64,000 nt of DNA from Agromyces sp. G08B096 (lineage in GTDB: Bacteria > Actinomycetota > Actinomycetes > Actinomycetales > Microbacteriaceae), in assembly GCF_040267705.1 (NCBI RefSeq), contig NZ_CP158374.1:124001-188000 (forward strand), written 5' to 3'. The translations under genes were made by a program, and so were the position numbers. The notes under the pieces were generated by a model. It ran no database searches and was not told where the DNA came from. It saw only the letters and a program-made list of their open reading frames with translations. This document shows, one piece after another, positions 27,103 through 35,142 of the stretch. How positions within the stretch are numbered: the first letter of the stretch is position 1; each line of letters starts with the position of its first letter.

Positions 27103-28419
27103 ATGGCGGGCGCAGCCGCACCGGCACCGGCCGAGCGGGAGCTCACGCCGAAGCTCCTGCTCGTCCTCTCGGTGCCTGCCGTGGTGGTGGGCGTGGTGAC
27201 CGCGCTCGTGCTGTGGCTGCTGGACGCCGCGGCTGACGGCCTCGAGGGCGTGATCTGGACCACTGTGCCCGACGCGCTCGGCATCGCGGAGGGAACTCCG
27301 TGGTGGACGGTCCTCGTGCTCACAGCCACGGGGGTCGCGGTCGGCCTGGTGATCTGGCTCGTGCCCGGGCATGCGGGCCCCGATTCGGCGACGACCGATC
27401 TGCTCGGCCCGCCGCTCCGGCCGTCGGTGCTGCCCGGGCTCGCCCTCGCCGCGATCCTCGGGCTCGCGGGCGGCGTGAGCCTCGGGCCTGAGAACCCGAT
27501 CATCGCGATCAACGCCACGCTCGTCGCCGCAGCGCTGGCGCGGCTCATGCCGGCGGTGCCGACGCAGCTCGCGGTGGGCCTCGCCGCCGCCGGCACCATC
27601 GGCGCCCTGTTCGGCACGCCCGTGGCGGCGGCGCTGGTGTTCACGAGCGCGCTCGCGGCGCAGCCCGGCGGCGGCCAGTTGTGGGACCGCATCTTCCTGC
27701 CGCTCGTCTCCGCGGGCGCGGGCGCGACGACGATGCACCTGCTCGGCGCTCCGCCACTCGGATTCCAGCTGCCGGCGTACGGCGGACCGACCCCCCTCGA
27801 CGTCCTGACCGGGGCGGTGATCGCCTGCGGCACCATCGTCATCGGGTTGGCAGCGCTCGCGGTGTTCCCCTGGGTGCACCGCGCGTTCCACGCGTTGCGG
27901 CATCCGTTCCTCATCCCCGTCGCCGGCGGCATCGCGCTCGGGCTGCTCGGCGCGCTCGGCGGCCCGATCACCCTGTTCAAGGGGCTCGATCAGACGGCCG
28001 AGCTGTTGGAGAATCCCGATGGATACTCCGCGGGGGAGCTGGCCACCTTCGCGCTGGTCAAGCTGCTCGCCCTCGTGATCGCGGCATCTGCGGCGTTCCG
28101 CGGTGGCCGCGTGTTCCCCGCGGTGTTCATCGGCACAGCGCTCGGACTGCTCGGCCATGCGCTGATCCCGGCGGCGCCGTTGGCGCTCGCCGTGGCGTGC
28201 GGCGCGCTGGGCATGGTGCTCGTCGTCGCGCGCGACGGCTGGATCGCCCTCTTCCTCGGGGTGGCGCTCGTCGGCGACGTGTCGGTGCTGCCCGTGCTCT
28301 GCCTCGTGATCCTGCCCGCGTGGCTGCTCGTGTCCCGCGTGCCGGAGTTCCGCATCGAACCGGACCCGCTGGAAACGCCCCCTGCGCCGCTCTCGCCTCC
28401 CGGCGCACCGCGCCGCTAG
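27103..28419 (+). CDS. ClC-superfamily ion transport protein, YfeO type
   Basis: 438 residues, about ten to twelve membrane segments. GGVSLGPENPIIAINA is the YfeO form of the ClC selectivity loop (G-x-EGP in classical ClC becomes SLGPENP), and FRGGRVFPAVFIG is the matching GxFxP loop. Whether it moves chloride, fluoride or another anion is unknown; the altered first loop means chloride should not be assumed. It starts two bases after the MscS gene. Its stop codon region contains TAGGGT, a possible internal promoter for the next gene. Confidence 0.85.
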   Translation: MAGAAAPAPAERELTPKLLLVLSVPAVVVGVVTALVLWLLDAAADGLEGVIWTTVPDALGIAEGTPWWTVLVLTATGVAVGLVIWLVPGHAGPDSATTDLLGPPLRPSVLPGLALAAILGLAGGVSLGPENPIIAINATLVAAALARLMPAVPTQLAVGLAAAGTIGALFGTPVAAALVFTSALAAQPGGGQLWDRIFLPLVSAGAGATTMHLLGAPPLGFQLPAYGGPTPLDVLTGAVIACGTIVIGLAALAVFPWVHRAFHALRHPFLIPVAGGIALGLLGALGGPITLFKGLDQTAELLENPDGYSAGELATFALVKLLALVIAASAAFRGGRVFPAVFIGTALGLLGHALIPAAPLALAVACGALGMVLVVARDGWIALFLGVALVGDVSVLPVLCLVILPAWLLVSRVPEFRIEPDPLETPPAPLSPPGAPRR

Positions 28420-28443
28420 GGTCGTGCCTGGGGAGGGGGATCC

Positions 28444-30117
28444 ATGCAGAAGCCGCTCGCGGGGCTCGGCCGGCGCAATCTCGTGCGGGAGCTCACCGCG
28501 GGGGTGACGCTGCTCGCGATCGCCATCCCGCTGAACATCGGCTACGCCCAGATCGCGGGACTTCCCGCCACCGCCGGCCTGTACGCGCTCATCGTCCCGA
28601 CCGTGGTCTACGCGCTCACCGTGTCGAGCCGGCAGCTCGTCGCCTCGCCCGACGCCGCGGCGGCGGCCCTCGTCGCCAGCTCCATCGGCGGGCTCGCGGC
28701 GGCCGGATCGGCCGACTACGCCACGCTGGCGCTCGCGCAGGCGATCCTCTGCGGGGCCATGTTCCTGCTGCTGGCCGTCTTCAAGCTCGGCTTCCTCGCG
28801 AACTTCCTCTCGAAGCCGATCCTGGTGGGTTTCGTCGGCGGCCTGGCGCTCGACATCCTCGTCAGCCAGATCGCGAAGATGCTCGGCGTGAAGATCGACT
28901 CGGGCGGCGAGTTCGTCGACAAGGTCGTCGGCCTCGTCACGGGGCTCGGGACCGCGAACCTGCTGTCGATCGCGATCTCGGTCGCGGCGGTGGCGGTGCT
29001 GCTCGGCGGGCGCCGGCTGCTGCCCGTGGTGCCGTGGGCGCTCGTGGTGCTCGTCGTCGCGACCATCGTCGTCGTGCTCGCCGACCTCGACGACGCGGGC
29101 GTCGACGTGCTCGGCGAGGTGCCCGCGGGGCCGCCCGCGCTGACGTGGCCGATCATCGACTGGTCGATGTGGCTGGCGCTCATCCCCTCGGCGATCGCGC
29201 TCACGCTGGTGACCACCGCGGAGGGCCTGCTCGTCTCCCGCTCGTACGGCGAGAAGCGCGGCTACCGCACGAATCCCAACCGGGACCTGTTCGCCTTCGG
29301 CCTCGGCAACCTGGCGGCGGGCGCGAGCGGCAGCTTCGCGGTCGGCTCCTCGACCTCGCGCACCGCCGCGATGGACCAGGCCGGCTCGCGTACGCAGCTC
29401 CCCTCGCTCGTGCTCGCCGTCGGCACGCTGCTGCTCCTGCTCTTCGGCACCGCGTTGCTGGCCGACATCCCCTCGCCCGCGATCGGCGCCATCGTGGGCG
29501 TCGCGATCCTGCCGCTCCTCGGCATCCGCGACTTCGCCAGGCTCTGGCGTCAGGACCGGTTCGAGTTCGTCGTCGGCGCCGCCTGCTTCCTCGTCACGCT
29601 CTTCATCGGCGCCATCCCCGGCATCCTCGTCGCCTTCGTCCTCGCGCTGATCAACCTCGCGAAACGCGCCGCCAACCCCGCGATCGACGTGCTGGCCGCC
29701 GGCGGCGAGCCGACCGACTCCCTGCTCGACGAGGCCCCGCGCGGGGCGCTCACCGCGCCGGGTGTCATCGTGGTGCGCCTGGCCGCACCGCTGTTCTTCG
29801 CCAACGGCAGCGTGTTCGACGACGCCGTGAAGCGCGCGGTGCGCAGCGCCGGCGAGCGGGCGGTCCGGCACGTCGTCATCGACATGGAAGCCGTCACCGA
29901 CGTCGACGTCACCGGCGCCGAGAGCTTCGAGGCGCTGCTCGCCTGGCTCGACGGCGAAGGCATCGAGCTGTCGTTCAGTCGCGTGCGACCGGACGCTCGG
30001 GCCCGGCTCACCGAGCTCGGACTGCTCGGCGACCGCCGGGTGTTCGACACCAACCGCGCGGCGCTCGCCGCGCTGGCCGGCACGGCGGCGCCTCCGGCGA
30101 CGCGGAAGGAGGACTGA
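28444..30117 (+). CDS. SulP family anion transporter with STAS domain (copy 1)
   Basis: 557 residues. The membrane part begins LVRELTAGVTLLAIAIPLNI, with IAGLPATAGLYALIVP and SSRQLVASPDAAAAALVASS, the conserved segments 1-3 of SulP carriers for sulfate, bicarbonate or other anions. A C-terminal STAS domain starts near residue 435 (GVIVVRLAAPLFFANGSVF, then DMEAVTDVDVTGAESFE). ATG follows GGGGAGGGGGA. A second, diverged SulP copy lies at 37484. Confidence 0.92.
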   Translation: MQKPLAGLGRRNLVRELTAGVTLLAIAIPLNIGYAQIAGLPATAGLYALIVPTVVYALTVSSRQLVASPDAAAAALVASSIGGLAAAGSADYATLALAQAILCGAMFLLLAVFKLGFLANFLSKPILVGFVGGLALDILVSQIAKMLGVKIDSGGEFVDKVVGLVTGLGTANLLSIAISVAAVAVLLGGRRLLPVVPWALVVLVVATIVVVLADLDDAGVDVLGEVPAGPPALTWPIIDWSMWLALIPSAIALTLVTTAEGLLVSRSYGEKRGYRTNPNRDLFAFGLGNLAAGASGSFAVGSSTSRTAAMDQAGSRTQLPSLVLAVGTLLLLLFGTALLADIPSPAIGAIVGVAILPLLGIRDFARLWRQDRFEFVVGAACFLVTLFIGAIPGILVAFVLALINLAKRAANPAIDVLAAGGEPTDSLLDEAPRGALTAPGVIVVRLAAPLFFANGSVFDDAVKRAVRSAGERAVRHVVIDMEAVTDVDVTGAESFEALLAWLDGEGIELSFSRVRPDARARLTELGLLGDRRVFDTNRAALAALAGTAAPPATRKED

Positions 30118-30119
30118 GC

Positions 30120-30791
30120 ATGGGCTCCGTCATCGGGGACATCCTGCCCCTCGCGCTCGGCATCACGATCAGCCCGGTGCCCATCATCGCGGCCATCCTG
30201 ATGCTGCTCTCGCCGAAGGCGAAGGGCACGAGCGTCGGGTTCCTCCTCGGCTGGGTGCTCGGCATCGTCGTGGCGGTCGTGCTGTTCACGCTGCTCGCCT
30301 CGATCATCCCCGAGCAGGATCCGGATGCCTCCAAGCCCATCGCCGGCACGATCAAGATCGTCCTCGGGCTGCTCCTCCTCCTGCTCGCGCTGAAGCAGTG
30401 GCGCGGCCGGCCGAAGGCCGGCGAGGAGCCGGCGATGCCGAAGTGGATGGGCGCCATCGACCAGATGACGGCGGTGCGCGGCCTCCTGCTCGGCTTCGCG
30501 CTCTCCGCGGTCAACCCGAAGAACCTGCTCATGGCGGTCGCCGCGGGCGTGGCGATCGGCACAGGCGGCCTCGACGCGGGCGCGGCGACGCTGGCGATCG
30601 TCGTGTTCACGGTCGTGGCCGCGGCCTCCGTGGCGGTGCCGGTGATCGCGTACCTCGTGGCATCCGATCGGATGTCGCGCCCGCTCGAGTCCCTCCGCGG
30701 CTGGCTCGTCCACAACAACGCCACGGTGATGGCGGTGCTGCTGCTCGTGATCGGCGTCGTCGTGATCGGCAAGGGGATCGGGAGCTTCTGA
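30120..30791 (+). CDS. GAP (Sap) family membrane protein
   Basis: 223 residues with six predicted segments. LPLALGITISPVPIIAAILM and GFALSAVNPKNLLMAVAAGV are the two Pro-containing repeats typical of the GAP/Sap family of the LysE superfamily; the mycobacterial namesake exports glycopeptidolipid and sulfolipid precursors. Starts two bases after the SulP stop with GGAAGGAGG as ribosome site. Substrate here unknown. Confidence 0.88.
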   Translation: MGSVIGDILPLALGITISPVPIIAAILMLLSPKAKGTSVGFLLGWVLGIVVAVVLFTLLASIIPEQDPDASKPIAGTIKIVLGLLLLLLALKQWRGRPKAGEEPAMPKWMGAIDQMTAVRGLLLGFALSAVNPKNLLMAVAAGVAIGTGGLDAGAATLAIVVFTVVAAASVAVPVIAYLVASDRMSRPLESLRGWLVHNNATVMAVLLLVIGVVVIGKGIGSF

Positions 30792-30792
30792 C

Positions 30793-31932
30793 ATGACGGG
30801 GTCGACCGAGCGCGCCGGGCTCGCGCACGGCACCCGGGTGCTGCTCACCGTGGCGGCTGCGATCGTCGTCTTCGTGGGCGTGTGGCTCGCGCGCGACGTG
30901 CTCGCGCCGGCGGCGGTGGCCGCCGTGGTGGTGATCGTCGCGCACCCCGTGCGGCATCCGCTCGAGCGCGCCGGCTGGCCGCGCTGGGCGGCGACGACCG
31001 CCGTCATCGTCGTGGCCTACCTGATCCTCGCGGCGCTCGCCGCCCTCCTCGTGTTCGCGTCGGCGCAGTTCGTGCGGATGCTGCCCGACTACGCCGACGA
31101 GCTGCGGGACACCGCGGAGGCCATCGGGTCGCTCCTCGGCGGGCTCGGGGTCTCCGACGAGGCGGCCGAGGCCGGAGCGAGCCTGCTGCATCCCGACACG
31201 CTCGTCGGCGTGGCCACCGCGGTCGCCGACGCCGTGCTCGGCTTCGCCACCGCCTTCTTCTTCGTGCTCGCCTACGTCATCTTCATGGCCGCCGACGCCG
31301 CACGTTTCGCCCGCGGCGGCACGGTCTTCGGCGGACGGGACGGGGCCGGCGACGCGATCGGGCGCCGGTACTTCACCGGCGTGCGCCGGTACTACATCGT
31401 GAACGCGACCTTCGGCGCGATCGTCGCCGTCGTCGACGGGCTCGCCCTCTGGGCGCTCGGCGTGCCGATCCCCGCGGTCTGGGCGATCCTCGCGTTCGTC
31501 ACGAACTTCATCCCGAACATCGGGTTCGTGCTCGGGGTCATCCCGCCCGCCGTCCTCGCGCTCGTGATCGGCGGCTGGCCGCTCGCGCTCGCGGTCATCG
31601 CGATCTACTCCGTCGTGAACGTGGTCCTGCAGGTGCTCGTGCAGCCGAAGTTCGTCAGCGACGCGGTGAGCCTCAGCCTCACGCTGACGTTCTTCTCCGT
31701 GGTGTTCTGGGCGCTCGTCATCGGCCCGATCGGGGCGCTGCTGTCGATCCCCCTCACGTTGCTCGTGCGCGCGCTGCTGCTGGAGCCCGACGAGCGGGCG
31801 GTCGTGCTCAGGCGCCTGTCGGGGGATCCGCAGGCGCCGCCGGAGGCGGTCCCGCCGCCGACTCCGCCCCCGGTCGGGCCCGCGGCCGGCGACCCGGAAG
31901 GTTCCGCGTCGACGGCAGCGCCAGGAGCGTGA
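30793..31932 (+). CDS. AI-2E family transporter (copy 1)
   Basis: 379 residues with eight segments. FVTNFIPNIGFVLGVIPPAV and VQPKFVSDAVSLSLTLTFFS are the characteristic re-entrant regions; family members range from autoinducer-2 export to Na+/H+ exchange. The C-terminal 45 residues are a Pro/Ala-rich tail whose DNA overlaps the convergent MFS gene by 125 bp. It begins one base after the GAP stop, closing this transport operon. A second copy lies at 39300. Confidence 0.9.
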   Translation: MTGSTERAGLAHGTRVLLTVAAAIVVFVGVWLARDVLAPAAVAAVVVIVAHPVRHPLERAGWPRWAATTAVIVVAYLILAALAALLVFASAQFVRMLPDYADELRDTAEAIGSLLGGLGVSDEAAEAGASLLHPDTLVGVATAVADAVLGFATAFFFVLAYVIFMAADAARFARGGTVFGGRDGAGDAIGRRYFTGVRRYYIVNATFGAIVAVVDGLALWALGVPIPAVWAILAFVTNFIPNIGFVLGVIPPAVLALVIGGWPLALAVIAIYSVVNVVLQVLVQPKFVSDAVSLSLTLTFFSVVFWALVIGPIGALLSIPLTLLVRALLLEPDERAVVLRRLSGDPQAPPEAVPPPTPPPVGPAAGDPEGSASTAAPGA

Positions 31933-33487
31933 CGGCCGCGCAGACGAGGATGCCCGTCTTGACGCCCGTCAGCTGCGCCGTCGCGTAGGCGTCGACCAGG
32001 TCGTCGACCTGATCGGGGGCGACGACCTCCCCGAGGGCGGCCTCGAGCTCGCCGGGCGGTACGTACTCGATCCCCTCCGAGAGCCGGGTGCCGGCCTGCT
32101 CGGCGACCGACGCCTCGACGTCGGGGTCCTCGCCGATGAGGCTCAGGGTGGCACTGCCGAGCGCGGCCACCATGACCGCGCCGACGAGCGCGGTGCCGAG
32201 CGAGGAGCCGAGGTTCTGGGCCGTGTACTGCAGCCCGCCCGCCTCGCTCCGGGCCTCCGGCGGCACGGCCGACTGCACCACGTTGCCGAGCTGCGATGCG
32301 AGCAGGCCGGCACCGAGGCCGAGGAGCGCCATGCCGATCGCGAACGGGACGCCCGAGAGCTCGGGGTCGATCGTGGCGAGCAGGACGAGGCAGGCGAGCG
32401 CCACCGTGACGAGGCCCGCGCGCGTCATGGCGCGCGCGCCCAGCCGCCCGCCGAGGCGGGCCCCGAGGGCGGCGGCGACGAGCATCGCCACCGAGGTGGG
32501 CAAGAGGCGGATCCCGGTCTCGAGGGCGTCGAACCCCTGGACGACCTGGAGGTACAGCGGGATCGCGAAGAAGAGGCCGAGCAGCACGAAGTTCTGCGTG
32601 AGCAGCCCTGCGAGGCCGGCCCGCAGCGCCGGGATGCGAAGGTTCCCGAGGTCGAGCAGCGGCGTCCGGCCGGCGCGCACGACGTGCCGTTCCCACGCGG
32701 CGAACACCCACAGCACGCCGAGGCCGGCGGCGATGACGAACGGGGTGAGCGCGAAGCCGAACGGCGTCACCGGCGAGTCAAGCGGACGGATCCAACCCCA
32801 GGTACCGCTCTGCAGCACGCCGATGACCACGAGCGCGAGGCCGAGTGCCGACAGGACGGCGCCGGTCACGTCGAGCCGGCTGGTCGCCCGGTCGCCCGCG
32901 CGTTCGAGGATCCACCCGCTGACGGCGAGCACCACGACCACGATGACGACCTCGCCGGCGAACACCCACCGCCACGAGTACGCCGTGGTGAGCCATCCGC
33001 CGAGCAGCGGGCCGATCGCGATGCCGGCGCCCGCGACGCCGCCGATGAGTCCGTACGCCCGGGCGCGGGCGGGCCCCTCGTAGTTGCCTGCCACGAGCGC
33101 GGCGAGGGCCGGCAGCACCAGCGCGGCGCCCGCTCCTTCGATGACCGACCAGCCGACGATGAGCACGCCGACCGTCGGGGCCAGGGCGGTGAGGGCCGAG
33201 CCGACCGCGTAGATCACGAGACCGATGCGGAAGGCGCGCAGCCGCCCCATCAGGTCGCCGATCTTCCCGCCGGTGAGCATGAGCGCCGCCATCACGAGCG
33301 CGTAGAGCGTGATCGCGAGCTGGATCATCGAGACGGTGGTGTCGAACTCCTCGACGAGCTGGCTGATCGACACGCTCATCACGGAGCTGTCGAGCACCAT
33401 GATGAACTGCGCGAGGGCGAGCGGCACGACCGCGCGGGAGCCCGCCCCCACCTCGGGTGCCGCCGTGGGCCCGGCCCCTGTGGTCAT
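31808..33487 (-). CDS. DHA2-type MFS multidrug exporter (EmrB/QacA subfamily)
   Basis: 559 residues with 14 predicted membrane segments. Family landmarks: LAQFIMVLDSSVMSVSIS in segment 1, GGKIGDLMGRLRAF (motif A) after segment 2, and GGVAGAGIAIGPLLGGWLT (motif C, typical of antiporters). It would expel drugs or fatty-acid-like compounds by proton exchange. The ATG at 33487 overlaps the DUF2252 stop (ATGA), so the two are co-translated. The last 41 codons, a Pro/Ala-rich tail, run antisense to the end of the AI-2E gene. Confidence 0.9.
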   Translation of the reverse strand: MTTGAGPTAAPEVGAGSRAVVPLALAQFIMVLDSSVMSVSISQLVEEFDTTVSMIQLAITLYALVMAALMLTGGKIGDLMGRLRAFRIGLVIYAVGSALTALAPTVGVLIVGWSVIEGAGAALVLPALAALVAGNYEGPARARAYGLIGGVAGAGIAIGPLLGGWLTTAYSWRWVFAGEVVIVVVVLAVSGWILERAGDRATSRLDVTGAVLSALGLALVVIGVLQSGTWGWIRPLDSPVTPFGFALTPFVIAAGLGVLWVFAAWERHVVRAGRTPLLDLGNLRIPALRAGLAGLLTQNFVLLGLFFAIPLYLQVVQGFDALETGIRLLPTSVAMLVAAALGARLGGRLGARAMTRAGLVTVALACLVLLATIDPELSGVPFAIGMALLGLGAGLLASQLGNVVQSAVPPEARSEAGGLQYTAQNLGSSLGTALVGAVMVAALGSATLSLIGEDPDVEASVAEQAGTRLSEGIEYVPPGELEAALGEVVAPDQVDDLVDAYATAQLTGVKTGILVCAAVTLLALPSTRNLPGRRPRARPGAESAAGPPPAAPADPPTGA

Positions 33488-35046
33488 CGGGATGCCTCCG
33501 CTCGATCGGTGTCGCCGCGGTGGTCGGGCCCCGGCAGGTCGGACGCCGCCACCCGGCCCGACGCGATCGCGGCGAGGAGCGCCGCGTGGTCGGCCGCGGT
33601 CCGCGTCGCGTAAGCGTCGGCGAAGTCGGCGAGGGCGTCGGCGAACTCCCGGCCGTCGCCGAGATAGCCGGAGATTACCGCGGCATCGCCGCCGCGGGCA
33701 TGGGCCCGGGCGAGCACGAGGCCGCAGGTCTCGGCGTAGAGCCCGAGTGCGACCGGGTCCATGCGCTCGGGCGTGAAGGAGGCCTTCATGTCGCGGAACT
33801 GGCGGACGAAGAAGTCGTGGGGGAGGCCGTCGGCGCCGAGCCCTTCGGTCCAGCCGAGCAGCACGTCGCTCAGCGCCTGCATCACGTGCTGACCGTCGAC
33901 GACGCGTCTCCCCTGGTGCGCGTACGCGCTCGGGCCGTCTACGGGTTCGATCACCGACCGCTGCGCCTCCTTGGCCTGCAGCACGAGGACGTCGCGGCGA
34001 CCGTTGCCTCGGAGGAGCACGACCCACGCGCGGGTGCCGACGCTGCCGACCCCGACGACCTTCAGGGCGGCGTCGACGACCCGGTACTTCGCGACGATGC
34101 GCCGGCGGTTCGGCGGGAGAGACGCCTCGTACCCGGCGAGGAGCGCGTGCAAACGGTCGTGTGCATCGGCCTCGGAGATCGCGCCCCGTTCGACGAGGGT
34201 GTCGAGCGGCGTCAGGATCGGCGGATCGACCCGGAACCTCACGGCGCCGTCGAGGCGTTCGGTGAGGGCGCGCGCCGCCTGCCGGCTCGTCCTCGTGCGC
34301 GCCTTGACCACGCCGCGGTGCGCACGCTCGACCGCCTCCGCCGGCAGACGCCCGGCAAGATCGGCGAGGACGCGCTCGAACTCGAGATGGCCCGAGAAGG
34401 TCGCGAGCACCGACATCCGGGATGCCTCGCGCACCGCGTCGCGGTAGGCGAGGGCGAACCGGCGGGTGAGGCCGCTCCGCTCGGCATCGGGCAGGCCGTT
34501 TGCGCGCGCGGCGACCTCGAAGCTCGCCGCCATCCGCTTGACATCCCATTCGAACGGGCCCTCCGCGGTCTCGTCGAAGTCGTTGAGGTCGAGCACGAGG
34601 CGGCGCTCGGGCGAGGCGTAGAGGCCCACGTTGCCGAGATGCGCATCACCGCAGAGCTGCACGCGGATGCCGCTGTCGCCGAGCGCCTGCAGATCGAGGG
34701 CCATGATCGCGGCGGCGCCGCGGAAGAACGCGAACGGCGACGCCGCCATGCGCGCGTGCCGGAGGGCGATGAGCTCCGGCAGCCTCGTCGCCGCCTGCGC
34801 CTCGAGCACCGCGACGGGATCCCGCACGCCCGGGCCGAGCGTCGCGTTCGCCGAGAGCGGCAGGATGTCACGCGCCGCCCGCCCCTGCGCGCGCCGCAGC
34901 TTCCGGGGTGCCAGGCCGGGATGTCCCAGGCGCGGCGATGCGGCGACGGACGGCGGGCGCCCCCGCGTGCGGCCGTCGCGGACGACCTCCCCCTGCCCGG
35001 CGTCCACGATGCGCTCAGGATAGGGCGTTCGCTCGGCCGCCGACAC
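33484..35046 (-). CDS. DUF2252 family kinase-like protein
   Basis: 520 residues. VQLCGDAHLGNVGLYASP contains a GDxHxxN loop like the catalytic loop of aminoglycoside phosphotransferases, and LNDFDETAEGPFEWDVKRM the following metal-binding Asp, so a kinase-like fold is likely. VLQAKEAQRSVIEP and FFVRQFRDMKASF are other conserved DUF2252 stretches. Biological target unknown. The GTG start at 35046 is preferred because GGAGCGGGG and a TAGGGT box lie just upstream; the frame is open further but would cross that promoter. It precedes and overlaps the DHA2 exporter. Confidence 0.82.
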   Translation of the reverse strand: MSAAERTPYPERIVDAGQGEVVRDGRTRGRPPSVAASPRLGHPGLAPRKLRRAQGRAARDILPLSANATLGPGVRDPVAVLEAQAATRLPELIALRHARMAASPFAFFRGAAAIMALDLQALGDSGIRVQLCGDAHLGNVGLYASPERRLVLDLNDFDETAEGPFEWDVKRMAASFEVAARANGLPDAERSGLTRRFALAYRDAVREASRMSVLATFSGHLEFERVLADLAGRLPAEAVERAHRGVVKARTRTSRQAARALTERLDGAVRFRVDPPILTPLDTLVERGAISEADAHDRLHALLAGYEASLPPNRRRIVAKYRVVDAALKVVGVGSVGTRAWVVLLRGNGRRDVLVLQAKEAQRSVIEPVDGPSAYAHQGRRVVDGQHVMQALSDVLLGWTEGLGADGLPHDFFVRQFRDMKASFTPERMDPVALGLYAETCGLVLARAHARGGDAAVISGYLGDGREFADALADFADAYATRTAADHAALLAAIASGRVAASDLPGPDHRGDTDRAEASR

Positions 35047-35060
35047 CCCCGCTCCAGGTG

Positions 35061-35093
35061 ACCCTATGCACCGCCGCGGTCGGCCGGTAGCGT
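35061..35093. promoter_or_regulatory. Divergent -10 boxes between DUF2252 and arylsulfatase
   Basis: TAGGGT reads leftward at 35066-35061, 14 bases before the DUF2252 GTG; TAGCGT reads rightward at 35088-35093, giving a leader of about 40 bases before the arylsulfatase GTG. Only 21 bases separate the boxes, so the -35 regions must overlap. Confidence 0.5.
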
Positions 35094-35142
35094 CGGGAAC
35101 GTGACCGGCAGGTCGCCGGTCCATGCGCAGGGGGGAATCCGC

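Noticed and set aside
26890-29871. 993-codon minus-strand frame opposite the ClC and SulP genes
   Set aside because: Antisense shadow rich in Asp/Glu/Arg; the plus strand carries clear ClC and SulP signatures.
35101-35142. Earlier GTG start for the arylsulfatase at 35101
   Set aside because: It lies at the expected transcription start; GGGGGAA places the ribosome at the GTG at 35143, where conserved sequence begins.
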